Virus record (IMG/VR): IMGVR_UViG_3300008448_000262
Location: 1-37,732 of that record
Direction: 5' to 3' (one strand)
DNA from: a virus
DNA: 37,732 nt
This document shows, one piece after another, positions 16,259 through 24,585 of this stretch. Every line of letters starts with the position of its first letter. Position 1 is the stretch's first letter. A program made the position numbers and the translations under genes. The notes below the pieces were generated by a model. That model saw nothing but the letters and a program-made list of their open reading frames with translations. It had not been told where the DNA came from and did no database searches.

Positions 16259-18697
16259 TTATTTTGGTTCGAATGAAGCTAGGTCAAAACCATCGAAAGT
16301 GTCTTCGTTTGACTCAAACTTCATTGGAGGTAAGTTATTCTTTCTTTGATTGATAAGTTTAGATTGCTGAGTATTTTGCTTACTGATTCTCTCGTCTTTT
16401 CTGTCCTCCTTCATCTGCTCACGATCTTTAAGCAATCGAGTCTGCATTCCATTAATCTGCATGTTGTACTGGAACTCACGCTCCATCAACTGCAACTTAA
16501 GCATTGCTTCACCCTTAAGTTTTTCAAGATCCATCGCTACCTCAGCCTGCTTGATTTGAATTTTGCTTTCGGTCTCAAGTTGAATTTTTTGAATTGCTGC
16601 TTGAGCTGCTGCTTCCTGAGACTGCATGTTGATTTGAGCCTGCATCTGCTGTTTCATCATGTCATTCTTCTGGTCAGTATCCAGCTTCTTAGCTCTCTTA
16701 ACCTTTAGAAGTTGGTTAGCCATCTTAATATTCTTAATCTCCCGAATGTCAATAGCATCTTCAAGATTAATATCACCTTTAGCCAAGGCCACTTGGATGT
16801 TCTGCTCAAGTTGTGCCTTCTGCTCTTCGTCTGGAGATACTTCAATAAAGATTCCAAAGTCGTGCAAGTACAAGTCCTTAATTTCTCTTAGGATACTAAC
16901 ATTGTACTTACCAATCTGCATAGCAAACTCCTCTGCAAAGTCAGCATACTCAAGAATGTCAGAAACACGAACACTCAAGGCTTCGGCAAATGTCTTAGTC
17001 ATAAACAAACCAGCGTCAAGAATGTGTCTTGTCGCAGTGTTAGAATTAAGAGCTGCAAGCTTCTGTACGCCAACCAACGCACGTGGATCTGGATCACTTC
17101 CGTCACGAGCCTCATTTAGACCCGTCACGCTTCGAATCATCTCAAGGTAATGGTTGTAGTTGTTTATCAACGCGGACATCTTAGACTGCCCCGTAGTACC
17201 CGTGAGAGGCTGGACTGGAACTCGTGCATTATTGAAGTCTCCATCACCAGTGTAACTTCTACCAACAACACTACCAGTCTGGAAGTATAGTCTTAGAGCG
17301 TCCTCTGGATTGTAAGCATTTCCGTTACCAAGGTCAACCTCATTGAGACCATCTGCGTCAATAAACACGCCATCTGGTACCATTCTAGAAATTACTTGCT
17401 GTAACTTCAAGTGAGTGATTTGGATAAGGTCAGCAAAAGGAATCATTCGTCTAGTCAAAGACTCAATCGTTCCCTTGTACATTCTTGGTGCAACAGCAAT
17501 GTAGTTTGGCAGAGCCATCTGTGATGCAGACTTAGGACGAACCATGTTCTCCATCAACTGCCACTTAAGTACAATCTGAGTACCCGCCACCATTACGCCC
17601 TCATACCATACATCGATGGTCTTCTCAATTCTTTCAAATCTACCTTCCTCCATCATTTCAATAGGAGGGTTAAAAGTATCATCCTTCTCAATTACTCTAG
17701 CGGCGTTACCATCTAGAATCTTCTTCTTGTAAACGTAAGTCTTAGTAGTCTTGTAGTTAAAATAAAGAAGAGTACAGGTGTCTCTTGAGAATACATCGTC
17801 AGAATAGAATCTAGATACTGAGTAGTACTCGCCCCACGACTGGCTAGTCTTTGAGATGATCTCTAATTCTTCCTTACTAATGTTAGGCTTAATCTTAACT
17901 AGCTCCGTCATTGGAACAGTCTTAATCTCTCCCCAGTAGAAGCAATCTCTAAAGTATGGGTCTTCAGTATAACTATAAACCACGTTAGCTGGGTCAACAT
18001 AATTAAGTTTAACTCCTTCTCCAGGAAGAAACTCATGCTTACCAACAGCAATACCAAGAACAGCTAAGTCGTAATCAAATCTTCTCTTGATATCATCGTA
18101 ATGATTGTCTAAAAGAATTGTATTAATCGCCTCTTCTTCAGCAATCTCGATAGCAGGCTTATAGTTAAGCTGCATAAACAAAGACAACTCCTGATCATCG
18201 TTAGGCAAGTCTTCTGGACTAACCATAAATGGATCAACTCCAAACTTATCCTGAACCTCCATCAACACCTCTTTTGCCGCCATCTCTCCCTCGATCATAT
18301 CTTGGAATTGATTTCTCTTGTCCGCAGACAAAGCGTCTTGCGCGTAGGCTTTAACTGTAAAAAGTCTGTCAGACATACCGTTCACAACGATATCGACAAA
18401 CTTAGGTATAATTGGAACTGGGGTCCAGTCAATATTCAAGTAAGAAAGGTCACCATCAATAGCAAGCTCGTTCTTATATTTCTGAATCGACTGCTCACCA
18501 CGAGCATACAACCTTAGACGATTAAAGTCTTTCCATTGGTTATAGTATCTCGCAGATCCGCTGTCTCTCCTAAACCATTCGTATTGAATGGCTTGGCCTA
18601 CTCGTAATCCAAACTCCAAACTTGCTTTCTCCGCATCGGAGGCAAGCTGGCTAGGAAACTGCATAGGTGATATGTCAATATTCGACTCTTTCCGCAT
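16259..18697 (-). CDS. Portal protein
   Basis: 812 residues. It follows the terminase directly, with TAATG sharing one base between stop and start. The N-terminal half has the portal-type region with WTPVPIIPKFVDIVVNGMSDR, a wing-like segment, and YVDPANVVYSYTEDPYFRDC. About residues 650-780 form a long Gln/Glu/Lys-rich helix (repeated QAQINMQSQ- and ESKIQIKQAE-like heptads), which fits an extended barrel or crown inside the head. The portal would form the dodecameric DNA gate at one capsid vertex, driven by the terminase and joined to the ring proteins encoded further left. Size and order match crAss-like portals. Confidence 0.8.
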   Translation of the reverse strand: MRKESNIDISPMQFPSQLASDAEKASLEFGLRVGQAIQYEWFRRDSGSARYYNQWKDFNRLRLYARGEQSIQKYKNELAIDGDLSYLNIDWTPVPIIPKFVDIVVNGMSDRLFTVKAYAQDALSADKRNQFQDMIEGEMAAKEVLMEVQDKFGVDPFMVSPEDLPNDDQELSLFMQLNYKPAIEIAEEEAINTILLDNHYDDIKRRFDYDLAVLGIAVGKHEFLPGEGVKLNYVDPANVVYSYTEDPYFRDCFYWGEIKTVPMTELVKIKPNISKEELEIISKTSQSWGEYYSVSRFYSDDVFSRDTCTLLYFNYKTTKTYVYKKKILDGNAARVIEKDDTFNPPIEMMEEGRFERIEKTIDVWYEGVMVAGTQIVLKWQLMENMVRPKSASQMALPNYIAVAPRMYKGTIESLTRRMIPFADLIQITHLKLQQVISRMVPDGVFIDADGLNEVDLGNGNAYNPEDALRLYFQTGSVVGRSYTGDGDFNNARVPVQPLTGTTGQSKMSALINNYNHYLEMIRSVTGLNEARDGSDPDPRALVGVQKLAALNSNTATRHILDAGLFMTKTFAEALSVRVSDILEYADFAEEFAMQIGKYNVSILREIKDLYLHDFGIFIEVSPDEEQKAQLEQNIQVALAKGDINLEDAIDIREIKNIKMANQLLKVKRAKKLDTDQKNDMMKQQMQAQINMQSQEAAAQAAIQKIQLETESKIQIKQAEVAMDLEKLKGEAMLKLQLMEREFQYNMQINGMQTRLLKDREQMKEDRKDERISKQNTQQSKLINQRKNNLPPMKFESNEDTFDGFDLASFEPK

Positions 18698-20979
18698 TAG
18701 CTAATTATTTGACTGGTTGTCCCATTGTTCTTGTATCTTGCAAATTTAATGCTTATTTTTGACTCTTTTCTTTCAGGCTGATACATGTGTTTTTGATTAG
18801 CCATAATGGATAATCCAGAGCTAATAGACGCATCGTACTTTGTTCTGTTACTGATATCAAATTTAGCCCAATCATTTAAAGTTCTGTTGAAGTACATCGA
18901 ACCCATCTCTGAAGGGTCTCTATACGTCGACTCAAAATCAAAGCCAACGTACTTCTCAATATACGTCTCAATCGCTGACGCGTGTGCCTGTCTAACATCC
19001 TCACTTGAGTTAGGTATACCACCTAGCTCTCTTTCTGTAGTAGATAGCTTTGACAACGGCTTGTCAGGTCTATTCAAACAGAAGTGTCTGTACCCTCTAT
19101 TCTTAAAGTGATATAGTAACCTGGGCTTGTTGTTTTCTGCTAGTACTGGCATACTGTAAAAGAAGCAAGCCATCAGTACCTCCTCGAAGAATATCTCTGC
19201 CGTCTGAGGTCTAGCAACGTACTCAAGGAAGAACTCGTTGCTTGGAGCATCCTCCATGTTGAACTTAGTTAGTCCGTGCAGTGCACCGTTAGATCCGAAA
19301 CCATCTACGGTTCCTGAGATATCGTAGGAGTCACAACCGAACGCACCGATGTGCTCATTCATTGGGTAGAACAAGTCACCCTTTCTTTCAACTCTATTCT
19401 GTAAACCACGTGGAGGCACCCATGATATGTTAAACCTTCCTCGTGGGTCTGGAGTCCAGATAACCTCAGTGTCTTTCTTTCCGTCTCTCCAACTAAAGAA
19501 CCCTCTAGTCGTAAAGCTACCAGCAATCAAACTGTCGTTGAAGTCAATCTGAGTGTAGATCTTAGTCAAGTTAAATATCGACTGCTTACTCTCATCTCTG
19601 AACGCGTGAGACTCTGTCCGTGGGTACTGACGATAGAATTCGTTCAAGGCATCAGGGTCGCTTTTCAGGGCATTAACTTCGTTCTCCCAATAGTCTACAG
19701 CCCCTAAGTTTATCATCTCTCCATCGACGCCTAAAACAGGCTTTTCAGGCTTTCTAAATATTGGCATGCCATGCTTATCAATGAAGCCTTCCATGTTCCA
19801 CTCCATCGGAACAAACAACGCATAAAGACCTGACTTAGTCTGGTCGTTATCCGAACGTCTTCTTGGGTTAGAGTCCTCATATAACTTCTTGAAGTTCTCG
19901 CCACCTTTATCTAACGCGTTTGACGTTGAACCCATCATACACTTTCCAATAATCTTTCTACCTAATCGAAGACATGTTTTTGTTACACGCCAGTTATTCA
20001 AAATATTATTTGGCTGAGACCACTTCCCACTTTCATCATGTACAAGTAGTTGCAGCTTCTCACCATCGTAACTGTTGTCCGCGGTGTTCTTCCAGTCAAT
20101 CGTAGTGTTAAGTCCTTCCTCTGGCTCCTCATCATCGTGCATCGTCTTAAAGTTCTTTGCAGTAATCTTTGACGATGGGATTCTAAACGCAAGCTCAGTT
20201 CTTGGATTGTCCATACCATCCTGGATAGGCTTGAAGAAAAATGGGTAGTTCCTGAATGTTGGTACTACCTTGTCTGTAAACATGGTCTTCGCATCAGGAC
20301 CAGTCTTTGACAGTATCCCTATACGTCCATTGTGAATGTTCGTACCCATGTTGACAATCTCTCCGTCAGCCATGTATGAAAATCCAGAACGACGAATCTT
20401 TAGGTACACCATTCCAAATGATCTTGGGTCAGCCTTGCAAGCCTCCCAGTAGATGTAAAGAATTCTGTTAGCCTCTCTAAAGTCGGGGAACCCAACGTCA
20501 ATGCTAGACCACTGTAGGTACATGTAGTGACCACCTGTAATGTATGTAGACACTCCGTTGTTCTTAAACCAAAAACCATTGTCTCTTCTCTCAAACTCCT
20601 GGTCGATGTAATCAACCCAAGAGTTTCTAAACTGAAGAGGCATCTTGTTCCACTGGAATATAGACTTAATTTTAGACAGCGCAGACGGGAAGTCTGCTCT
20701 CTCCCAGTACTGGTCATCATTCTTAGCAGATCTACTGTATACTTTCTTAGGCTCTTCTGGCAATGCCACCTTCAGCCCATTGATTTCATAAATCTCACCA
20801 ATGGTTCCGTCCTTAGATATAACCACAAGGTCGTACTCAGAATTATACCCGTACTGGTATATCTTCTTGGTATTACCTTTAATTCTATCCTTATCGGGTA
20901 TAACTTCGATGACAGAATAAAGTGGTTTACCCGTGTCTTTTGGCTCTTCGCTCAGCAAAGCCTCCCTTACCTGTTTCAT
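18697..20979 (-). CDS. terL: Terminase large subunit (ATPase-nuclease)
   Basis: 760 residues from the ATG at 20979. An ATG at 21045 is also in frame but would overlap the upstream gene by 119 bases; the downstream ATG cuts this to 53, and the region similar to other terminases begins at PLYSVIEVIPDKDRIKG, so the start stays uncertain. The ATPase domain has a deviant Walker A (KIRRSGFS, about residues 194-201) and a Walker B LQLLVHDE (about 309-316) with the expected acidic pair. A motif of coupling type follows (GKCMMGSTSNA). The nuclease domain shows the first acidic strand AFGCDSYD (about 546-553). It would pump DNA through the adjacent portal and cut concatemers. Function is well supported by motifs and by the portal neighbour. 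Confidence 0.82.
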   Translation of the reverse strand: MKQVREALLSEEPKDTGKPLYSVIEVIPDKDRIKGNTKKIYQYGYNSEYDLVVISKDGTIGEIYEINGLKVALPEEPKKVYSRSAKNDDQYWERADFPSALSKIKSIFQWNKMPLQFRNSWVDYIDQEFERRDNGFWFKNNGVSTYITGGHYMYLQWSSIDVGFPDFREANRILYIYWEACKADPRSFGMVYLKIRRSGFSYMADGEIVNMGTNIHNGRIGILSKTGPDAKTMFTDKVVPTFRNYPFFFKPIQDGMDNPRTELAFRIPSSKITAKNFKTMHDDEEPEEGLNTTIDWKNTADNSYDGEKLQLLVHDESGKWSQPNNILNNWRVTKTCLRLGRKIIGKCMMGSTSNALDKGGENFKKLYEDSNPRRRSDNDQTKSGLYALFVPMEWNMEGFIDKHGMPIFRKPEKPVLGVDGEMINLGAVDYWENEVNALKSDPDALNEFYRQYPRTESHAFRDESKQSIFNLTKIYTQIDFNDSLIAGSFTTRGFFSWRDGKKDTEVIWTPDPRGRFNISWVPPRGLQNRVERKGDLFYPMNEHIGAFGCDSYDISGTVDGFGSNGALHGLTKFNMEDAPSNEFFLEYVARPQTAEIFFEEVLMACFFYSMPVLAENNKPRLLYHFKNRGYRHFCLNRPDKPLSKLSTTERELGGIPNSSEDVRQAHASAIETYIEKYVGFDFESTYRDPSEMGSMYFNRTLNDWAKFDISNRTKYDASISSGLSIMANQKHMYQPERKESKISIKFARYKNNGTTSQIIS

Positions 20980-21205
20980 CAGTGTCTGTTTTATTAAGTA
21001 GTTCTTGCTCTGCTTCAATACGTTCGAGAATCTCAAACGCATCAAATATTGCTAACTTCTTAGTTGCTGCCGCGTTCTTCAATTTATCTGCTGACAAGTC
21101 AGTCTCATCACCAGTTAAAATCTTTTCCTCGGCAACCTCGATAAGATGCTCAACGGCCTTTCTGCCAGCCTTGATTATCCTTCTCTTTGCTTCATTTATC
21201 TCCAT
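20927..21205 (-). CDS. Small terminase-like or terminase-associated protein
   Basis: 92 residues, mostly helical and charged: ARRIIKAG-type N-terminal helix, then DLSADKLKNAAATKKLAIFDAFEILERIEAEQELL, ending in a Gly/Arg/Lys tail. Its position immediately upstream of the large terminase, overlapping it, is where the small terminase subunit is expected, and small helical proteins of this kind are found there in related phages. It lacks an obvious helix-turn-helix and is shorter than most small terminases, so the assignment is positional. Its ATG overlaps the end of the double GroES-like gene by 14 bases, showing coupled translation. Confidence 0.5.
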   Translation of the reverse strand: MEINEAKRRIIKAGRKAVEHLIEVAEEKILTGDETDLSADKLKNAAATKKLAIFDAFEILERIEAEQELLNKTDTDETGKGGFAERRAKRHG

Positions 21206-21770
21206 TTAATTCTAAGCAAATGTTTTTAGAATACATCCGATACATAGTAACGTCATCTATCTGGAACTCATATTCACTCTCAGGAAGGAAACCAACTTTG
21301 TCCCCCTTCTTCAACCCCTTATCAATAAGTTCTCTGTTTGGATATGCTAACGTGCCACGTAAGTACTCTTCGGTACCTAGTTTCTTCATAATGAAGTTGT
21401 CTTGTCTTTTCTCTGGTATTACAAAGCAATACCTAGAGTGTGCCTGCCAGTCTCCATCTCTTTTATACAAGTAAAACTGATCGTCGTCAATTAGAAAGAT
21501 TCCTTCTCCCAGAAATGCACGACCACTTCTCTCGTTACCTTTTATGTCGTTGTAGTACTTAAACACGTTGTGATGCACAATAACGATGTCTCCAGGCATA
21601 ACCTCTCCTTCATACCCAATAGGGGTAGCAAGTACCTTAGCGTGTCTGTTAGACGCCTTGTGATCCTCCTTAGAAGAGCTTGTGATAAAGTCTATTCCAC
21701 CGATGCTCTTCACGTTATCATACCTAGATCCACCAACTGGCTCTACGATAAAGTGAAATGGTGACCTCAT
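21192..21770 (-). CDS. Two-module GroES-like (co-chaperonin fold) protein
   Basis: 192 residues. Two stretches look like GroES-type beta-barrels. The first (about residues 1-75) has AKVLATPIG...GEVMPGDIVIVHHNVF; the G-D-x-V-x-(V/F) element is the GroES core turn. The second (about 80-190) has a long insert and then LRGTLAYPNRELIDKGLKKGDKVGFLPESEYEF with a YRMY end. Such proteins are annotated as GroES-like or chaperonin-like in several phages, though their partner is unknown. The gene overlaps its neighbours by 4 and 14 bases and lies just upstream of the terminase, so it is made with packaging and head proteins. It might assist folding of capsid proteins with the phage or host GroEL, or have lost chaperonin binding. 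Confidence 0.55.
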   Translation of the reverse strand: MRSPFHFIVEPVGGSRYDNVKSIGGIDFITSSSKEDHKASNRHAKVLATPIGYEGEVMPGDIVIVHHNVFKYYNDIKGNERSGRAFLGEGIFLIDDDQFYLYKRDGDWQAHSRYCFVIPEKRQDNFIMKKLGTEEYLRGTLAYPNRELIDKGLKKGDKVGFLPESEYEFQIDDVTMYRMYSKNICLELNGDK

Positions 21771-22000
21771 TCAAAATCAAGATTAAACTCGAAGGTTATA
21801 GCCATGTTCTGGTTAAAGGTCTTCCAGAGATAAATTTCTCCAGAACCATCTTCTCCGTGAATCACATAGATTGACACTCGTCCATCCTTCTCTCTAATAT
21901 CATGTATCCTGTACATTTCATTAAAGACGGGCTGACCAACAACGTAGTGCATTGCACTGCTCTTGTAGTCTGGTCCAATAGATACCTTACGAATTAGCAT
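21767..22000 (-). CDS. Small conserved phage protein, beta-rich
   Basis: 77 residues from the ATG at 22000, preceded by a purine-rich GGGGAGG about 7 bases upstream, one of the few good Shine-Dalgarno-like sites here and the reason to prefer this start over an earlier in-frame ATG at 22045. The sequence (HYVVGQPVFNEMYRIHDIREKDGRVSIYVIHG...GEIYLWKTF) has alternating hydrophobic strands like a small beta-barrel. It overlaps the upstream gene by 14 bases and the double GroES-like gene by 4. No family is recognised with confidence. Confidence 0.55.
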   Translation of the reverse strand: MLIRKVSIGPDYKSSAMHYVVGQPVFNEMYRIHDIREKDGRVSIYVIHGEDGSGEIYLWKTFNQNMAITFEFNLDFE

Positions 22001-22217
22001 TAGTAACCTCCCCAGTCTTGAGGTCGATGACTGCATCGCTTCCAAACTGAGTTTTGATAGCGTCTTCTTCCTCTGTGATTTTACCAGCGATTGACGCTAG
22101 ATCAATAAATAGACCCTGCTTCTCAATCTCGATTTCTGCGATTCTAAGTTTAGCGGTAGCGTAAGCTCTACGCAAGTTGTGAATCTTGTCTAGTTGTTGT
22201 TTTTCAATTTGTGCCAT
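21987..22217 (-). CDS. Small coiled-coil protein (prefoldin-like layout)
   Basis: 76 residues. Residues 1-50 form one or two amphipathic helices (heptads LDKIHNLRRAYATAKLRIAEIEIEKQ), then a turn and FGSDAVIDLKTGEVTN, a short strand hairpin. This helix-hairpin end is a common layout for small phage proteins lying before the packaging genes. The leader is A/T-rich with no Shine-Dalgarno. It overlaps the next gene by 14 bases. Function unknown. Confidence 0.5.
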   Translation of the reverse strand: MAQIEKQQLDKIHNLRRAYATAKLRIAEIEIEKQGLFIDLASIAGKITEEEDAIKTQFGSDAVIDLKTGEVTNANS

Positions 22218-22235
22218 TTGATTTAAATATATTTT

Positions 22236-22769
22236 TTAGAAAATTCTTTTACTAACCCCGATTTGATGCATCTTTTGCAGCGGTTGGTATTGGTACTCGA
22301 ACAAATACTTGTTGTCTAAGTAAGCCACTTTACCGCTAGGCTGGAGCAAAGAGTTAATTCCTGCGCCAATATACAAACCTTTTGGCTTTTGTACAATAGT
22401 ATTGGTTTCTGTATTCGTAATTGTGTTCGTAACCACTGGTACACTATACTCAGTCTTAGCGGTCATTTTAAGTACCTCTCCAAGCACTTCTCCGCTAACC
22501 TGTGTACTTCCATATTCAAATGGAAAAGTAGTCTCAAATGCATTAATAGTAGGCTTGTAATCAACCAAGATTGTATCCCTTAAAAACTCTGTTTTAATCT
22601 TAGTTTTTGGCACATAAATAGTGTCGACACTTTCATTGTACACGGTGTCAGTTCTTACCTCTGTCACAACTTTATAAGTACTTTCATACTCATCAGAAGG
22701 ATAAAGCAAAACTGCCACAATGCATCCTAAAGCAAAAAATACCAATCCTTTTAGAACTTCATCTTTCAT
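22236..22769 (-). CDS. Membrane-anchored spanin-like protein
   Basis: 177 residues. An N-terminal membrane anchor (about residues 7-24, LKGLVFFALGCIVAVLLYP) is followed by an extracytoplasmic segment rich in Thr, Val and Tyr. This includes a repetitive beta-type part (VVTNTITNTETNTIVQKPKG) and a C-terminal beta domain ending VSKRIF. The gene begins one base after the endolysin stop, the usual place for spanins, which disrupt the outer membrane in the last lysis step. No lipobox is visible, so it would be an inner-membrane type. Similar membrane-anchored beta proteins are common in Bacteroidota phages without proven spanin activity. Confidence 0.45.
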   Translation of the reverse strand: MKDEVLKGLVFFALGCIVAVLLYPSDEYESTYKVVTEVRTDTVYNESVDTIYVPKTKIKTEFLRDTILVDYKPTINAFETTFPFEYGSTQVSGEVLGEVLKMTAKTEYSVPVVTNTITNTETNTIVQKPKGLYIGAGINSLLQPSGKVAYLDNKYLFEYQYQPLQKMHQIGVSKRIF

Positions 22770-22770
22770 A

Positions 22771-23376
22771 TCAAGCTTGCTCTAAGAGTGAATAGTACAA
22801 TTTAAATTTAGCAATTCTGTCAGCAAGTCCATGTGTACCGCCATTTACTCTTTTAGTAACCGCGGTTACTGTAGCATCGTCAGCACCTTTTGAGCAAATG
22901 TCCCAAAGTTTATTCTTGTCGAAGAACCAAATTGCTGAGTCCATAGGATACTTTGTCGCTACTAGATCTGGGTTTGCAACACAGTCTTCTTTAATGAAGT
23001 CAGAAAATGCCTTGTAATTTGCTTTTCCAGTTAACTGGATATACCCTCTACCACGGAATTTGAATCCTTCCTTAGAAGCCTCATCTCCATTTCCCATTCT
23101 ATTTGCATAAACTCTAGACCCAATAGCCTCGCTATTTCTAGCGTACTTCATTGCAGTAATGTTGTCAGCAAAGTACTTAGGGAATATCTTTCTAAGGCCA
23201 TCAGCAGAATAGTTTAGGTTCTCAGAAACATATTGAAAGTTTCCCGATTCATGACCGATCTGTGCTAGAAAATGCGCGAGATGTAAAGGGTTTTTAATGT
23301 TGTATTTTTCAACAATCTGCACCATATAAGTAGATGCTGCCTTTGGTAGTTTTGCTGCTAGATTTGTAGTATTCAT
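22771..23376 (-). CDS. Endolysin, glycoside hydrolase family 19 (chitinase-like)
   Basis: 201 residues, a single GH19 domain. The catalytic-acid segment AHFLAQIGHESGNF carries the expected glutamate (residue 43), followed by LNYSADGLRKIFPKYF. The substrate-cleft motif FRGRGYIQLTGKANY lies at about residues 107-121 and the terminal VNGGTHGLADR motif at about 177-187. Such phage enzymes hydrolyse peptidoglycan glycan strands. There is no signal peptide, so release depends on a holin. It shares an ATGA overlap with the PAS-membrane gene upstream and sits one base before the spanin-like gene, which fixes the cassette identity. Confidence 0.88.
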   Translation of the reverse strand: MNTTNLAAKLPKAASTYMVQIVEKYNIKNPLHLAHFLAQIGHESGNFQYVSENLNYSADGLRKIFPKYFADNITAMKYARNSEAIGSRVYANRMGNGDEASKEGFKFRGRGYIQLTGKANYKAFSDFIKEDCVANPDLVATKYPMDSAIWFFDKNKLWDICSKGADDATVTAVTKRVNGGTHGLADRIAKFKLYYSLLEQA

Positions 23377-24125
23377 TCTTTTGATTTTTTATCTTCTGAA
23401 GTTGCGTATTTAATACCCATGATTGTGCCTACTATAGAGAAGGCATTTGTTAATAATACTGAAAACATATTGCTCCAAGTTGAGCCTATAATCTGCGTAT
23501 CCTTATTTGATAAAATTGCAAAGGAGTACATTAGGGTGGTGATAAATCCTACGCTCATAATTACGAACAAAGCAGACTTTACAATCACCTTAATTAACTC
23601 GTTTTGACTCTTCTTGATAGTTGCGTCCAAGTCATTTAGCGCTGCGTCCTTTTCTATTTCAATGGCAGCTTTTAACTTGTTAGAGTTTTCCAACTCAGCC
23701 TTTATACTATTTGAAAGTTCCTCAATTTTATTCTTGCTTACAATAGTTTGACTTATATCGGTTGCGATTTTCATTATTTTAGTAATCGATCCGCTTTCAT
23801 CAAAGATTGGGTTGTAAGTCGCCTGCAAATAGATTGGGCTTCCGTCTATTTTACGTCTTTCAAATTCACCTTCAAAATACTTCCCGTCTCGTAGCGTTTC
23901 CCAAAATTTAGTATACTCATCGGACTTTGAATATTCGTAACTCACAAATATTGAGTGATGCTTCCCGATTAATTTGTTATGCTCATCTTCACCTAACCCC
24001 ATTGCCTTCAAGAAGATTACATTTACCCCAAGAATAAAACCATTTAAGTCGAAGTAAATAATCGCGTTGCTTCGATTAATTGCCTCCATTCGACTCAATA
24101 GTTCCTCCTTGCTTAGGTTCTTCAT
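23373..24125 (-). CDS. PAS-domain sensor fused to coiled coil and two membrane segments, in the lysis cassette
   Basis: 250 residues. Residues ~17-127 form a PAS domain of the type found in PAS-MCP proteins such as BdlA and Aer: IIYFDLNGFILGVNVIFLKAMG, IGKHHSIFV, FWETLRDGKYFEGEFERRKIDGS and LQATYNPIFDESG, then KIMKIATDIS. Residues ~128-178 are a coiled coil. Two hydrophobic segments follow (about 179-204 and 218-238), with a charged C-terminal tail ending EDKKSKE. There is no histidine kinase, GGDEF or MCP signalling domain. The two-TM plus charged tail layout resembles small phage holins. The gene shares ATGA overlaps with the membrane-protein gene upstream and the endolysin gene downstream. 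Known PAS domains of this class bind FAD, haem or small ligands. A role in regulating lysis timing is inference. Confidence 0.72.
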   Translation of the reverse strand: MKNLSKEELLSRMEAINRSNAIIYFDLNGFILGVNVIFLKAMGLGEDEHNKLIGKHHSIFVSYEYSKSDEYTKFWETLRDGKYFEGEFERRKIDGSPIYLQATYNPIFDESGSITKIMKIATDISQTIVSKNKIEELSNSIKAELENSNKLKAAIEIEKDAALNDLDATIKKSQNELIKVIVKSALFVIMSVGFITTLMYSFAILSNKDTQIIGSTWSNMFSVLLTNAFSIVGTIMGIKYATSEDKKSKE

Positions 24126-24352
24126 TCAGTGGGTTTTTTGAATATCTTTTCAGCAGCACTAATTCCAAGCGCAGCAGCAGACAAAGCAGCTACTGAATAT
24201 ACAAGAGCCTCAGATGGCTCATTGACTGCATCGTGGTTAGCATATAGCGTGTAACAAAGCGCGATAGCACTAAACACTCCAACAAATCTTTTGCTTGACG
24301 CTTCTCCGTTTTCGGATAGAAACCCTTTTGCCCAAATTAAAAACTTATTCAT
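24122..24352 (-). CDS. Small membrane protein, putative holin
   Basis: 76 residues with a charged N-terminus (KFLIWAKGFLSENGEASSKR) and two hydrophobic segments (about residues 24-40 and 50-66: GVFSAIALCYTLYA and ALVYSVAALSAAALGISAA), ending in a basic tail. This is the shape of class II/III holins and resembles small membrane proteins beside endolysins in Bacteroidota phages. The gene starts two bases after the previous small membrane gene and ends in an ATGA overlap with the PAS protein. It would permeabilise the inner membrane to release the endolysin. No experimental or family proof is visible here. Confidence 0.55.
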   Translation of the reverse strand: MNKFLIWAKGFLSENGEASSKRFVGVFSAIALCYTLYANHDAVNEPSEALVYSVAALSAAALGISAAEKIFKKPTE

Positions 24353-24354
24353 AA

Positions 24355-24564
24355 TTACTTCTTAAAGATTTTGCGCCAAATATTTGTAACATCATTCAAA
24401 AAAAACTCACTTTTTTTAATCTGCTCCCATAATTTGACTACCAAACCAAGAAACGTGAATATTAAAATTAGGAATTTAAGTGACTCGTTCATGTCGATTA
24501 TCGAGGTAACTGTCCCTATAACGCCTAAACCCAGAACTTGCTCGAACGGTGGAATATTACTCAT
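24355..24564 (-). CDS. Small membrane protein at the head of the lysis cassette
   Basis: 69 residues with two hydrophobic stretches (about residues 10-24 and 29-46, LKFLILIFTFLGLVVKLW) and a strongly basic C-terminus (WRKIFKK). It starts after the terminator at 24621-24657 and a candidate -7 box at 24586-24593, so it is probably the first gene of the lysis transcript. It may be a holin, an antiholin or a lysis accessory; a pair of small membrane proteins before the endolysin is common. The two cannot be told apart from sequence alone. Confidence 0.5.
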   Translation of the reverse strand: MSNIPPFEQVLGLGVIGTVTSIIDMNESLKFLILIFTFLGLVVKLWEQIKKSEFFLNDVTNIWRKIFKK

Positions 24565-24585
24565 TTATCTTGTCGTTTTTTTTCT

